From CAZLIC01 sp964559535 (GTDB lineage Bacteria > Pseudomonadota > Alphaproteobacteria > Rhodobacterales > Rhodobacteraceae), in assembly GCA_964559535.1 (NCBI GenBank), contig CAZLIC010000016.1:5066-69065 (forward strand): DNA of 64,000 nucleotides, written 5' to 3'. Positions 42,569-51,156 of the stretch are shown here, piece after piece. The number at the start of each line of letters is the position of its first letter. Positions within the stretch are counted from its first letter, which is position 1. The notes beneath the pieces are model-generated. The model ran no database searches. It worked only from the letters and a program-made list of their open reading frames with translations, and was not told the origin of the DNA. The position numbers were made by a program, and so were the translations under genes.

Positions 42569-44098
42569 ATGGGCGAGGTGCGGCGGGCAGGGCGGCAGGC
42601 ACGGGCGGCGGTACGCTCGGCGCGGACGGGCGGGCTGGGGCGGCCCTACATCCTGCGCAACATCCCGACCTATGACATCCTGTCGGAAGAGAACCTTCTG
42701 CGGATCGAGGCCGCCGCCGACCGCATCCTTGCGGAAACCGGCATCGACTTCCGCGACGACCCCGAGGCGCTGGACCTGTGGCGCCACGCCGGGGCCGAGG
42801 TGGACGGCCTGCGCGTGCGCTTCCCGCCCGGCATGCTGCGCGAGGCGCTGTCCTCGGCCCCGCCTGTCTTCACGCAACACGCAAGGAACCCCGCGCATTC
42901 TGTTGAAATCGGCGGGAAATCCATTGTCTTCTCGCCCGCCTACGGGTCGCCCTTCGTGATGGACCTGGACCGCGGCCGCCGGTTTGGCACGCTGCAGGAT
43001 TTCCGAAACTTCATCATGCTGGCGCAGGGCAGCCCGAACTTCCACCATTCGGGCGGCACCATCTGCGAACCCACCGACGTGCCGGTGAACAAGCGGCACC
43101 TGGACATGGTGATGGCGCACATCGAACTCAGCGACCGGCCCTTCATGGGCTCGGTCACCGCCGAAAGCCGCAGCGAAGACAGCATCGAGATGTGCCGCAT
43201 CCTGTTCGGCGCCGATTTCGTGGATGCGAACTGCGTGATCCTGGGCAACGTGAACGTCAATTCACCGCTGGTCTGGGACGGCACGATGACGAAATCCCTG
43301 CGCGCCTATGCGCGGGCCAATCAGGCGGCCGTGATCGTGCCGTTCATCCTGGGCGGGGCGATGGGGCCGGTGACCAGCGCAGGGGCCATTGCGCAATCGC
43401 TGGCCGAGACGATGGCGGGCTGCGCGCTGACGCAACTGGAACGCAAGGGCGCGCCGGTAATCTTTGGCAACTTCCTGTCTTCGATGTCGATGCGGTCAGG
43501 CTCGCCCACCTTTGGCACGCCGGAACCGGCGATCGGAAGCATGGTGATCGGGCAGCTGGCCCGACGCCTGAACCTGCCGCTGCGCTGTTCGGGCAACTTC
43601 ACGACCTCGAAACTGCCCGACGCGCAGGCCATGACCGAAGGCACCATGAGCATGCTGGCCGCCATTCACTGCGGCGCCAATTTCATTCTGCATGCGGCCG
43701 GATTCCTGGACGGGCTGCTGTCCATGTCCTACGAGAAGTTCATGCTGGACGATGACCTGTGCGGGGCGCTGCACGCCTATTGCGATGGCGTGAAGATCGA
43801 CGACGACCAGCTGGCGGTGGATGCCTTTGCCGAAGTCGGCCCCGGCAACCATTTCTTCGGCTGCAGCCACACCATGGCGCATTACGAAACCGCCTTCTGG
43901 GACAGCCGTATTGCCGACAACGAGCCCTATGAGAAGTGGGAGGCGGCGGGGTCGGCCGATGCCGCGACTCGGGCCAACCGGGCGTGGAAGGCGCGGCTGG
44001 CCGAGTTCGTGCCGCCACCGCTGGATGTCGCGGTGCGCGAGGCGCTGGGCGATTTCGTGGCGCGGCGGAAGGCGGCCGTGGCCGACGCATGGTATTGA
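42569..44098 (+). CDS. MttB-family (trimethylamine methyltransferase-like) protein 1
   Basis: A 509-aa protein of the MttB superfamily. Founding members demethylate trimethylamine using pyrrolysine; this one reads through without any in-frame TAG, so it is of the non-pyrrolysine type, whose studied members act on glycine betaine and other quaternary amines. Typical segments are LAETGIDFRDDPEALDLW, GSPNFHHSGGTICEPTD, FGTPEPAIGSMVIGQLARR and AEVGPGNHFFGCSHTMAHYE. No corrinoid protein or reductive activator gene is in the window. A second relative lies at 55363. Confidence 0.9.
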   Translation: MGEVRRAGRQARAAVRSARTGGLGRPYILRNIPTYDILSEENLLRIEAAADRILAETGIDFRDDPEALDLWRHAGAEVDGLRVRFPPGMLREALSSAPPVFTQHARNPAHSVEIGGKSIVFSPAYGSPFVMDLDRGRRFGTLQDFRNFIMLAQGSPNFHHSGGTICEPTDVPVNKRHLDMVMAHIELSDRPFMGSVTAESRSEDSIEMCRILFGADFVDANCVILGNVNVNSPLVWDGTMTKSLRAYARANQAAVIVPFILGGAMGPVTSAGAIAQSLAETMAGCALTQLERKGAPVIFGNFLSSMSMRSGSPTFGTPEPAIGSMVIGQLARRLNLPLRCSGNFTTSKLPDAQAMTEGTMSMLAAIHCGANFILHAAGFLDGLLSMSYEKFMLDDDLCGALHAYCDGVKIDDDQLAVDAFAEVGPGNHFFGCSHTMAHYETAFWDSRIADNEPYEKWEAAGSADAATRANRAWKARLAEFVPPPLDVAVREALGDFVARRKAAVADAWY

Positions 44099-44139
44099 CC
44101 GACCGGCCGTGGCACGATGCAGAGACAGGGAGAGCCGCA

Positions 44140-45156
44140 ATGACCGATACCGCACCTTTGCATGGCCATGTGTTTCTGGGCGAGGATCACGAGCTGAACG
44201 AACGCCGCACCTGGGCGGTCATCGCGCTGACCGGCGGCACCATGGTGGTCGAGATCGTGGCGGGCACCATGCTGGGGTCGATGGCGCTGTTGGCCGACGG
44301 CTGGCACATGGCCACGCATGCGGCGGCCATCCTGGTGGCGGCACTGGCCTACCGCTTTGCAAGGCGGCATGCGGCGGATGCGCGGTTCACCTTCGGGACC
44401 GGCAAGGTAGGTGATCTGGCGGGGTTTTCCTCGGCGGTGCTGCTGGCGCTGATCGCCCTTCTGATCGGCTGGGAAAGCCTGGCGCGGCTGGTTTCCCCGA
44501 CGCCCGTGCAATACGGCGAGGCGCTGGTGGTGGCCGTGGCGGGGCTGGCGGTGAACCTGGTGTCGGCGCTGCTGTTGGGCGGACATGCGCATGTGCCGGG
44601 CATGGGGCATGACCACGGACCGGCCCACCACCACGCCCATCACGACCACGACCATCACCATCACGATGACCATGACCACCTCGACCATGGGCATGACCAT
44701 GCGCACGACCACCACCGTCATGGCCATGGCGCGGAAGCCGATTCCAACCTGCGCGGCGCCTATCTGCATGTTCTGGCCGATGCACTGACCTCGGTTCTTG
44801 CGATCTTTGCGCTGTCGGTTGGATGGTGGGTCGGGGTCGCCTGGCTGGATCCTGCCGTGGGCCTGTTCGGGGCCGCGGTCATCATGGTCTGGGCGGCGGG
44901 TCTGGTGCGGCAGGCGGGCGCTGTCCTCTTGGACCTGCGGCCGCCAGACTGTGCGACCACCCGCGCGATCCGCGCGGCGGTCGAAGTGGACGGCGACCGC
45001 CTGCGCGATCTGCATGTGTGGCAGCTTGGGCCGGGGCACATGGGGGCGATCCTGTCGGTGGCCAGCGCCGACCCGCAGCCGGTGGCGCATTACCGGGCGC
45101 GGCTTGCCGGGATCGACCGGCTGAGCCATGTGACCATCGAAGTGGACCGGGCCTGA
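44140..45156 (+). CDS. dmeF: cation diffusion facilitator, Co/Ni efflux type (DmeF-like)
   Basis: A 338-aa CDF exporter with six helices. The N-terminus HGHVFLGEDHELNERRTWAV is typical of DmeF. The transport-site aspartates are in ADGWHMATHA and HVLADALTSVLA. A histidine/aspartate-rich loop of about 45 residues lies between helices 4 and 5 and would bind metal in the cytoplasm. The C-terminal domain is short (LHVWQLGPGHMGAILSV). Cobalt export would fit a neighbouring corrinoid-linked methyltransferase, but that link is only suggestive. Confidence 0.9.
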   Translation: MTDTAPLHGHVFLGEDHELNERRTWAVIALTGGTMVVEIVAGTMLGSMALLADGWHMATHAAAILVAALAYRFARRHAADARFTFGTGKVGDLAGFSSAVLLALIALLIGWESLARLVSPTPVQYGEALVVAVAGLAVNLVSALLLGGHAHVPGMGHDHGPAHHHAHHDHDHHHHDDHDHLDHGHDHAHDHHRHGHGAEADSNLRGAYLHVLADALTSVLAIFALSVGWWVGVAWLDPAVGLFGAAVIMVWAAGLVRQAGAVLLDLRPPDCATTRAIRAAVEVDGDRLRDLHVWQLGPGHMGAILSVASADPQPVAHYRARLAGIDRLSHVTIEVDRA

Positions 45157-45189
45157 CCCCATCCTGCCCGTCGGCCCTGCGGGAAGGCG

Positions 45190-45777
45190 CTACAACGGCC
45201 CGAGCGCGGGTTCCAGAAGCGCCAGTGCTGCGGCGCGGGCGCGGGCAGGCGACAGGCGTTCGGGGTCGATGTGGGCTTCCAGCCACAGCCCGTCGATCAG
45301 TGCCACTACCGGGAAAGCCAGCGCCGCGGCATCGACATGGCGTCCCTGTCCGGCGGCGTGGCGGGCAATGGCCGCCTCCATCCGCGCCAGATAGGCGCCG
45401 TATTGCGCGCGGTGTTCGGCGCGCAGCACCGGGTTCACCGCCACCTCGCCCCAGAGCGCCAGCCAGATGTTCAGCGGGTCCTTGCGGAACAGGTCCTCTG
45501 AAAAGGCGGCGTCGATCAGACTGCGCAGGTCAGTGGCCTCGTCGGGCATCAGCACCGACAGGAAATTGCGGTAGGCCGCCACATAGACGGCGGCCAGAAG
45601 CCCGTCCTTGCCGCCGAAGTGATGCGCGATCAACCCGCGCGAGGCCTGCGCCCGGGCGCAGATGTTGTCCACGGTAAAGGCCTGGATGCCGCCGCGGGCG
45701 AGGCAGGCAAGGCCTGCCTCGACCAGCATGGCGGCACGCTGTTCGGCGGGGTAGCGGCGGAAGCGCGGTTCGGTCAT
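45190..45777 (-). CDS. TetR-family regulator, BetI-like
   Basis: A 195-aa repressor. The N-terminal helix-turn-helix is GIQAFTVDNICARAQASRGLIAHHFGGKDGLL. The C-terminal ligand domain resembles the BetI group (FSEDLFRKDPLNIWLALWGEVAV, then ALIDGLWLEAHID), whose founding member responds to choline. It converges with the CDF gene and lies between the MttB gene and the peptide-type ABC operon, so regulation of this methylated-amine region is a reasonable inference. Confidence 0.88.
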   Translation of the reverse strand: MTEPRFRRYPAEQRAAMLVEAGLACLARGGIQAFTVDNICARAQASRGLIAHHFGGKDGLLAAVYVAAYRNFLSVLMPDEATDLRSLIDAAFSEDLFRKDPLNIWLALWGEVAVNPVLRAEHRAQYGAYLARMEAAIARHAAGQGRHVDAAALAFPVVALIDGLWLEAHIDPERLSPARARAAALALLEPALGPL

Positions 45778-45809
45778 GTGGGTGATGCGCCGGTGGTTCG
45801 GGCAGGAGC

Positions 45810-45855
45810 GGGGGGTTTCACACCCCCCGCACCCGCCGTGGGGTATTTGCGCAAA
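45810..45855. repeat. 46-bp dispersed repeat, copy 2 (inverted)
   Basis: The reverse complement matches 32521-32566 at 40 of 46 positions. It lies between the TetR gene and the end of the binding-protein gene at 45880. Contains a short C/G inverted repeat (GGGGGGTTTCACACCCCCC-like core). Confidence 0.65.
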
Positions 45856-45879
45856 GATGAGAGCAGCAAGGGGTGCCTT

Positions 45880-47424
45880 TCAGAGAAGCGCGAATCGTGT
45901 CGGGTCGGGGTGGCCGTCGGCCAGGATCACCGGCTTCAGGTTGGCATCGTGCAGCGCCACATAGGGGCCGAAGCAGACAAAGATGAAGCCGCCCGATTCC
46001 TCCATCAGGTCCTCCATGCGGTGGAACATGGCCTTGCGCTTTTCCACATCCGTCTCGCCCAACGATTTCTGGTACAGGTCTTCGTATTCGGCGCTGTCGA
46101 AGAAGGACCAGTTGTAGACGCCGATCTGGTCGGGGCGGAACCAGACAAGGTTTTCGGTGGGGTCGATGCCGCCCGCGAAGTCCATCAGCACCAGTTCAAG
46201 CGACAGGTAGTCGTCGCCCGCCGTCTTGTCGCCCAGCGCCCAGTAGGCGGCGTCCTCGGTGGGCTGGATGTTGATGGTGATGCCCGCCTCGGCCATCGAG
46301 GCCTGGATGATCTGGGCAATAGCCTGCGAGGTGCTGTCGGTGAGGGCGACGAGGTTGAGTGTCAGACCCTCGGCCCCGGCCTCGGCCAGCAGCGCCTTGG
46401 CCTTGTCGACGTCGCGCGCGATCAGGTTCGCGGGGCGGCTGTAGGGGCCGGGTGGGACCACGCCGGTGGAACGAGGCACGAGGCCGTCGAAGGCGCCGAT
46501 CAGGACCGATTCACCGTCATAGGCGTACTGGATGGCCTGCCGCACGCGCGGGTCCTTCAGCGGTTCGGCATTCATGTTGATCGTCAGCCAGGTGTAGCGC
46601 GTGGACTGCGCCTCGATCAGCGCAGCGCCCGCCGGGGGGGCCGCGCGCAGGTTTTCGGCCGCGGTCACGGCGACGCGGGTGAAGTCGAAGCTGTCGGCCT
46701 CATACGCCAGCTGGGCGGCCTGATCGTCGGTAACGATGTAGATCTCGATGGTTTCCCACAGCGGCTTGTCCAGCGTCCAGGCGGGGTTGGCCTTCAGCGT
46801 GACCTTCTGGCCCTGTTCCCAGGCGTCGAACAGGTAGGGGCCGCACTGGGCGGGAATTTCGGTGGTGTAGCGGCCCCCCGCGGCCTCGACCGCCTTCCGG
46901 CAGACGATGTGGCCGCCGTAGTACGGCAGCGCGATGACGGGGAAGGGGGCGAAGGGTTCGGTCAGGTGGATCAGGCCGCTGCGCGCGTCGATCACTTCGA
47001 CCTCTTTCAGCTTCTCGAACTGGTAGGCCCAGGCGGACTCGCTGCCGCCGATGCGTTCGAAGCTGAACTTAACGTCATCGGCGGTGACGGGGCCGAAGTC
47101 GCCGGTCCACACCAGGCCTTCGCGCAGGGTGAAGGCGATGGTCTGCGGGTCTTTCCATTCGAAGACCTCGGCGGCGTGGTTCGACAGCGTGTTGCCGTCG
47201 CGCATGTCCGACAGGCGGATGAGGGTGACCTGCGTCATGCGGGGGATGATGTCGTCCAGCTCGCCGATGATGCCGAAGGGGTCGAGCACCTGAAAGTCGG
47301 ACGAGACGCGCAGGCGCAGGGTGGTGCCGTCGGCCGCCCAGGCAAAGCGGGGGGCGGTGGCGGCAGTGGCAAGGGCGGCGCCGGTCAGGCGGAGGAAGGC
47401 GCGGCGGTCAGTGGACCAGGGCAT
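45880..47424 (-). CDS. peptide/nickel-type ABC transporter binding protein (SBP family 5)
   Basis: A 514-aa exported binding protein with a twin-arginine signal (STDRRAFLRLTGAALATAA, cleavage near AWAAD). The ATG at 47424 follows GGAG by 7 bases; a codon at 47436 is possible. Family 5 features include YDGESVLIGAFDGLVPRSTG and KDPRVRQAIQYAYD. It overlaps the end of the ATPase gene and is the last cistron of a minus-strand operon of transporter genes and a hydrolase. The ligand could be a peptide or a betaine-type compound. Confidence 0.9.
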   Translation of the reverse strand: MPWSTDRRAFLRLTGAALATAATAPRFAWAADGTTLRLRVSSDFQVLDPFGIIGELDDIIPRMTQVTLIRLSDMRDGNTLSNHAAEVFEWKDPQTIAFTLREGLVWTGDFGPVTADDVKFSFERIGGSESAWAYQFEKLKEVEVIDARSGLIHLTEPFAPFPVIALPYYGGHIVCRKAVEAAGGRYTTEIPAQCGPYLFDAWEQGQKVTLKANPAWTLDKPLWETIEIYIVTDDQAAQLAYEADSFDFTRVAVTAAENLRAAPPAGAALIEAQSTRYTWLTINMNAEPLKDPRVRQAIQYAYDGESVLIGAFDGLVPRSTGVVPPGPYSRPANLIARDVDKAKALLAEAGAEGLTLNLVALTDSTSQAIAQIIQASMAEAGITINIQPTEDAAYWALGDKTAGDDYLSLELVLMDFAGGIDPTENLVWFRPDQIGVYNWSFFDSAEYEDLYQKSLGETDVEKRKAMFHRMEDLMEESGGFIFVCFGPYVALHDANLKPVILADGHPDPTRFALL

Positions 47425-48361
47425 TTCGTTCTCCATTGTGGATGATGGGGAAGTGGCAGGCAGTGGCGTGGGTTTCCGAAAGCGGCGTGAGGAGGGGCGC
47501 GGTGCTGCGGCAGGCCGGTTGCACCCTGGGGCAGCGGGTGTGGAAGGGGCAGCCTGCGGGGCGGCGCAGGACCGAGGGGATGTCGCCCTTGATGGCAAGG
47601 TCCTGGCGCCTGCGGCGCGGATCGGGGTCGGGCACCGCGGCCAGGAGACTGGCGGTGTAGGGGTGGGCGGGTTCCGCAAAAATGGCCGCGGCGGGGCCGG
47701 TTTCCATCAGGCGACCAAGGTAGAGGATGGCAATGCGGTCGGCCGTGTGGCGCAGCACGGCCAGGTTGTGCGAAATGAGGATCACCGCAAGGCCCATCTG
47801 GCGCTGCAGGTCGGCGATCAGGTTCAGCACCTCGCCCTGCACGCTGACATCCAGTCCCGCCGTGGGTTCATCGGCCACCAGCAGGCGGGGTTTCAGCGCC
47901 AGCGCGCGGGCCAGGTTCACGCGGCGGGCCTGGCCGCCCGACAGTTCGTGCGGATAGCGGCGGGCAAGGTCGGGCGGCAGGCCGACGCGGGCCAGCATCG
48001 CGGCGGGGTCTTCGGCGGGCTGCCGGGCGATGGCGAAGGGTTCGCGCAGGGCGGCGCCGACGGTCTGACGGGGCGACAGGGCGGCGACCGGGTCCTGCAG
48101 CATCAGTGCCGCGTGGCGGCGCAACTCGGCGGGGTTGGTGATCGGCTGGCCTTCGAAACGAATGCTGCCGGTGGCGGGCTGCAGGCCCATCAGCGCGCGG
48201 GCGAGTGTGGATTTGCCGCTGCCGCTTTCGCCTGCGATCCCAAGGGTTTCGCCGGGGTTCACCTGCAGGGTGATGCCCTGCAGCAGGTTCAGACGCCGGG
48301 CGCGCAGTCCGGGGAGCGGCAGGGTGACGGCGACGTCGGCAAGGGTGAGGGTGGGCGTCAT
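47408..48361 (-). CDS. oligopeptide-type ABC transporter ATPase (OppF/DppF type)
   Basis: A 317-aa ATPase starting MTPTLTLADVAVTLPLPGLR at 48361, overlapping the upstream ATPase stop by ATGA. Walker A is GESGSGKSTLARAL, the signature ELSGGQARRVNLARAL, Walker B LLVADEPTAGLD. The C-terminal cysteine cluster region (CPFHTRCPRVQPAC) is typical of the Opp/Dpp class. A long open frame back to 48661 is a shadow of the neighbouring gene. Confidence 0.92.
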   Translation of the reverse strand: MTPTLTLADVAVTLPLPGLRARRLNLLQGITLQVNPGETLGIAGESGSGKSTLARALMGLQPATGSIRFEGQPITNPAELRRHAALMLQDPVAALSPRQTVGAALREPFAIARQPAEDPAAMLARVGLPPDLARRYPHELSGGQARRVNLARALALKPRLLVADEPTAGLDVSVQGEVLNLIADLQRQMGLAVILISHNLAVLRHTADRIAILYLGRLMETGPAAAIFAEPAHPYTASLLAAVPDPDPRRRRQDLAIKGDIPSVLRRPAGCPFHTRCPRVQPACRSTAPLLTPLSETHATACHFPIIHNGERNALVH

Positions 48362-49311
48362 GCCGCCACCTCGTGACACAGTGCCGAATGGCCCGGGGCG
48401 ACGGTCACTCGCTGGGGCGGGGTGGTGCATCGTGCAGTGGCCGAGGGGCAGCGGGGGGCGAAGGCGCAGCCGGGCGGGGGAGCCGTCAGGTCGGGCAGGC
48501 GGCCGGGGATGGTGGGCAGGGGCGAGACGCGGCCGGGCAGCACGGCGGGGTCGCAAGCCATCAGCGCGCGGGTATAGGGGTGGCGGGGCGCGTGGTACAG
48601 CGCATCGACCGGCGCCTCTTCCACCACCTGCCCTGCGTACATGACATACACACGGTCGCAAAGTTCGCCCACCACGCCGAGGTGGTGGGTGATGACGATG
48701 ATGGCGCCTTGGTGGACGCGGCGCAGGTCGCGCAACAGGTGCAGGATCTGCGCCTCCATCGTCACGTCCAGCGCGGTGGTGGGCTCATCGGCCACCAGCA
48801 CTTGCGGCGACAGCAGAAGGGCCGCGGCAATGCCCACCCGTTGCCGCATTCCACCCGACAGTTCGTGCACGAACCGCCCCATGATCGCCGCCGGGTCGGG
48901 CAGGCCGACGCGGGCGAGCATGGCGAGCACCGCCGTGTGGCGGTCGCGGGCGGGCAGGCCGAGGTTCACCTGCGCGTCCACCAGCTGCCGCCCCAGCGGC
49001 AGGACGGGGTTGAAGGCCGTCATCGGGTCCTGGAACACCATGGCAATGCCGGGGCCGCGCAGGGGGCGGCGTTCGCGTTCGGGCATGGTCACAAGATCGC
49101 GGTCGCCCAGCCGGATTGTCCCGCCGGTGATGCGGGCGTTGGGGGGCAAAAGCATGGGCAGGGCCAACGCCAGCGAGGATTTGCCGCAGCCGGATTCGCC
49201 GACGATGCCCACCACTTCGCCCGCTTCCGCGTGCAGCGACACGTCACGCAGGGCATGCAGGGGGCCGCGGTCGGTAGCATAGGTCAGCGACAGGTTTTGC
49301 ACCCGGATCAT
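48358..49311 (-). CDS. oligopeptide-type ABC transporter ATPase (OppD/DppD type)
   Basis: A 317-aa ATPase starting MIRVQNLSLTYATDRGPLHA at 49311, overlapping the permease stop by four bases. Walker A is GESGCGKSSLALAL, the signature ELSGGMRQRVGIAAALL, Walker B VLVADEPTTALD. The C-terminal GCAFAPRCPSATARC region is the Opp/Dpp cysteine motif. It works as a heterodimer with the next ATPase. Confidence 0.92.
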   Translation of the reverse strand: MIRVQNLSLTYATDRGPLHALRDVSLHAEAGEVVGIVGESGCGKSSLALALPMLLPPNARITGGTIRLGDRDLVTMPERERRPLRGPGIAMVFQDPMTAFNPVLPLGRQLVDAQVNLGLPARDRHTAVLAMLARVGLPDPAAIMGRFVHELSGGMRQRVGIAAALLLSPQVLVADEPTTALDVTMEAQILHLLRDLRRVHQGAIIVITHHLGVVGELCDRVYVMYAGQVVEEAPVDALYHAPRHPYTRALMACDPAVLPGRVSPLPTIPGRLPDLTAPPPGCAFAPRCPSATARCTTPPQRVTVAPGHSALCHEVAA

Positions 49312-50198
49312 CGCATCCCCCGGTGCCGCAAGCGGGGGTCCAGCGCATCGCGCAGGCCTTCGCCGAGGAAGGTGAAGCCCAGGGTGGCCAGGATCAGCGG
49401 CACACCGGCAGCGATCACCAGCACGGGTGTCTGCCGGATGGCGGTGTAGCCGTCGTACAGCATGTTGCCCCAGGACGGGGAGGGCGGTTTGACGCCGAGG
49501 TTGAGGTACGACAGCCCCGCCTCCAGCATGATGACCACCGGCACGTCCATCGACAGCACGATGACCAGCGGGCCGATGACATTGGGCAGAAGGTGGCGCA
49601 GCACGATGCGGGCGGGCGAGGCGCCCATGCTGCGGAGCGCGGTCACGAAGTCGGCCGCGCGAAGGGACAGCGTCTGGGCGCGCACCAGCCGGGCGTAGGA
49701 GGGCACCGAGACCAGCACGATCACCAGGATCAGCGTGGTGGTGCCGGGGCCGAGGACGGTGATGACGGCCAGCGCGAACATCACCATCGGCAACGACGAG
49801 AGCGAGTCGAAGACAAGAAGCAGGATGCCGTCCAGCCAGCGCGGGCCGTAGCCCGCGATCAGGCCCAGGATCAGGCCGATGGCCCCCGCCAGCCCCACCG
49901 AGGTAAGCGCGATGCCAAAGGCGGTGCGCGTGCCCCAGATCAGACGCGAGAGCGTGTCGCGGCCCAACTGGTCGGTTCCGGCCCAGTGCGCCCACGAGGG
50001 GTCGGCGAACTTGTCGCGCACGTTCAGGGCAAGCGGGTCGTAGGGGGCGATCAAGGGGGCCAGCAGGGCGATCAGCACGACGACAACCACAAGGATGGCG
50101 CCGAAGGTCCCCATCGGGTCGCGCAGCAGGCGCCCGGCGGCGCCCTTGCCGCGACTGGCCGGTTCGGGGGCGGGCAGGGCGTCAGCCGCGGAAGGCAT
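49308..50198 (-). CDS. peptide-type ABC transporter permease (DppC type)
   Basis: A 296-aa permease starting MPSAADALPAPEPASRGKGA at 50198. GTDQLGRDTLSRLIWGTRTAF is the conserved DppC/OppC segment, and ALRSMGASPARIVLRHLLPN the EAA-type loop. Its start lies inside the last codons of the DppB-type gene (17-bp overlap). Confidence 0.92.
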   Translation of the reverse strand: MPSAADALPAPEPASRGKGAAGRLLRDPMGTFGAILVVVVVLIALLAPLIAPYDPLALNVRDKFADPSWAHWAGTDQLGRDTLSRLIWGTRTAFGIALTSVGLAGAIGLILGLIAGYGPRWLDGILLLVFDSLSSLPMVMFALAVITVLGPGTTTLILVIVLVSVPSYARLVRAQTLSLRAADFVTALRSMGASPARIVLRHLLPNVIGPLVIVLSMDVPVVIMLEAGLSYLNLGVKPPSPSWGNMLYDGYTAIRQTPVLVIAAGVPLILATLGFTFLGEGLRDALDPRLRHRGMR

Positions 50199-51132
50199 CG
50201 CGCACCCGCGGGTCCAGCCGCGCAATCAGCAGGTCGGCGGCGGTGACGACGGCCAGGTAGAAAGCGGTCATGAACAGCACGGTGCCCATCACCACCGGAA
50301 AGTTCCGCTTTTCCACCGCAGTGGTCATCAGCGTGCCGATGCCGGGGCGGGAAAAGACGGTTTCCACGAACACCGCCGAGGACAGGATGGCGCCGAAGCC
50401 CACGGCGATGATCGAGATCACCGGCACGATGGCCACGCGCAGGGCATAGGTGGCGACGATGGTGCGCTCTGACAGGCCGAATGCGCGGGCGGTGCGGATG
50501 TGGGGGGCCGCCATCACCTCCAGCATCGCGGCGCGGACGAGGCGGGCAAGGTAGCCGACCCAGGGCAGGCCGATGGCAAATGCAGGCAGGATCAGCGCGC
50601 GCAACTGGCTGGCGGGGTCGCCCGGCTTGCCCGCGCCGATGGCGGGCAGCCAGTTCAGGTACACCGCAAAGATCAACAGCGCGTAGATGGCGATGACGAA
50701 GGACGGGACCGAAATGAAGGCGACCGAGACAATGCCCAACAGCCGGTCCGCCACCGTGTCGCGCCAGACCACCGCAAGGCAGCCAAGCAACAGTCCCCCG
50801 GCCACCGCCCAGCCCATGGCAACCGCGCCCAGAAGCAGCGTTTGCGGGAAAGTTTCCAGGATCATCGTGGTGACGGGCCGGTTCGACCACACGTCATAGC
50901 CAAGGTCGCCGCGCAGGGCGGCGGCGAAGAAGTTCACCACCTGGATGTGGATCGGCTGGTCCAGCCCCATGCGTTCGGTCAGCGCGGCCTTCAGCGCGGG
51001 CGAGGCGCGGGGGCCCAGTGCAACCGAGGCCGGGTCGCCGGGGACAAGGAACACCATCGCGTACATCGCCAGCATGACCGTGATCAGGATCAGGATCGCA
51101 AGGCCGATGCGCTTGACGGCGTAGGTCAGCAT
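50182..51132 (-). CDS. peptide-type ABC transporter permease (DppB type)
   Basis: A 316-aa permease beginning MLTYAVKRIGLAILILITVM. The VFLVPGDPA motif, the long periplasmic loop with GLDQPIHIQVVNFF, and RTARAFGLSERTIVATYALR as EAA loop are typical of DppB/OppB. It lies 24 bases after the CocE-type hydrolase gene, so the hydrolase and the whole transporter form one operon from the promoter near 53203. Confidence 0.92.
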   Translation of the reverse strand: MLTYAVKRIGLAILILITVMLAMYAMVFLVPGDPASVALGPRASPALKAALTERMGLDQPIHIQVVNFFAAALRGDLGYDVWSNRPVTTMILETFPQTLLLGAVAMGWAVAGGLLLGCLAVVWRDTVADRLLGIVSVAFISVPSFVIAIYALLIFAVYLNWLPAIGAGKPGDPASQLRALILPAFAIGLPWVGYLARLVRAAMLEVMAAPHIRTARAFGLSERTIVATYALRVAIVPVISIIAVGFGAILSSAVFVETVFSRPGIGTLMTTAVEKRNFPVVMGTVLFMTAFYLAVVTAADLLIARLDPRVRDAFRG

Positions 51133-51156
51133 CGGTTCCGGCCTGTGGACGGGGGT

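Noticed and set aside
45619..47445. 608-codon plus-strand frame over the TetR and binding-protein genes
   Set aside because: It crosses the ends of two real minus-strand genes and has no recognisable domain; the opposite frame has a Tat signal and family 5 motifs.
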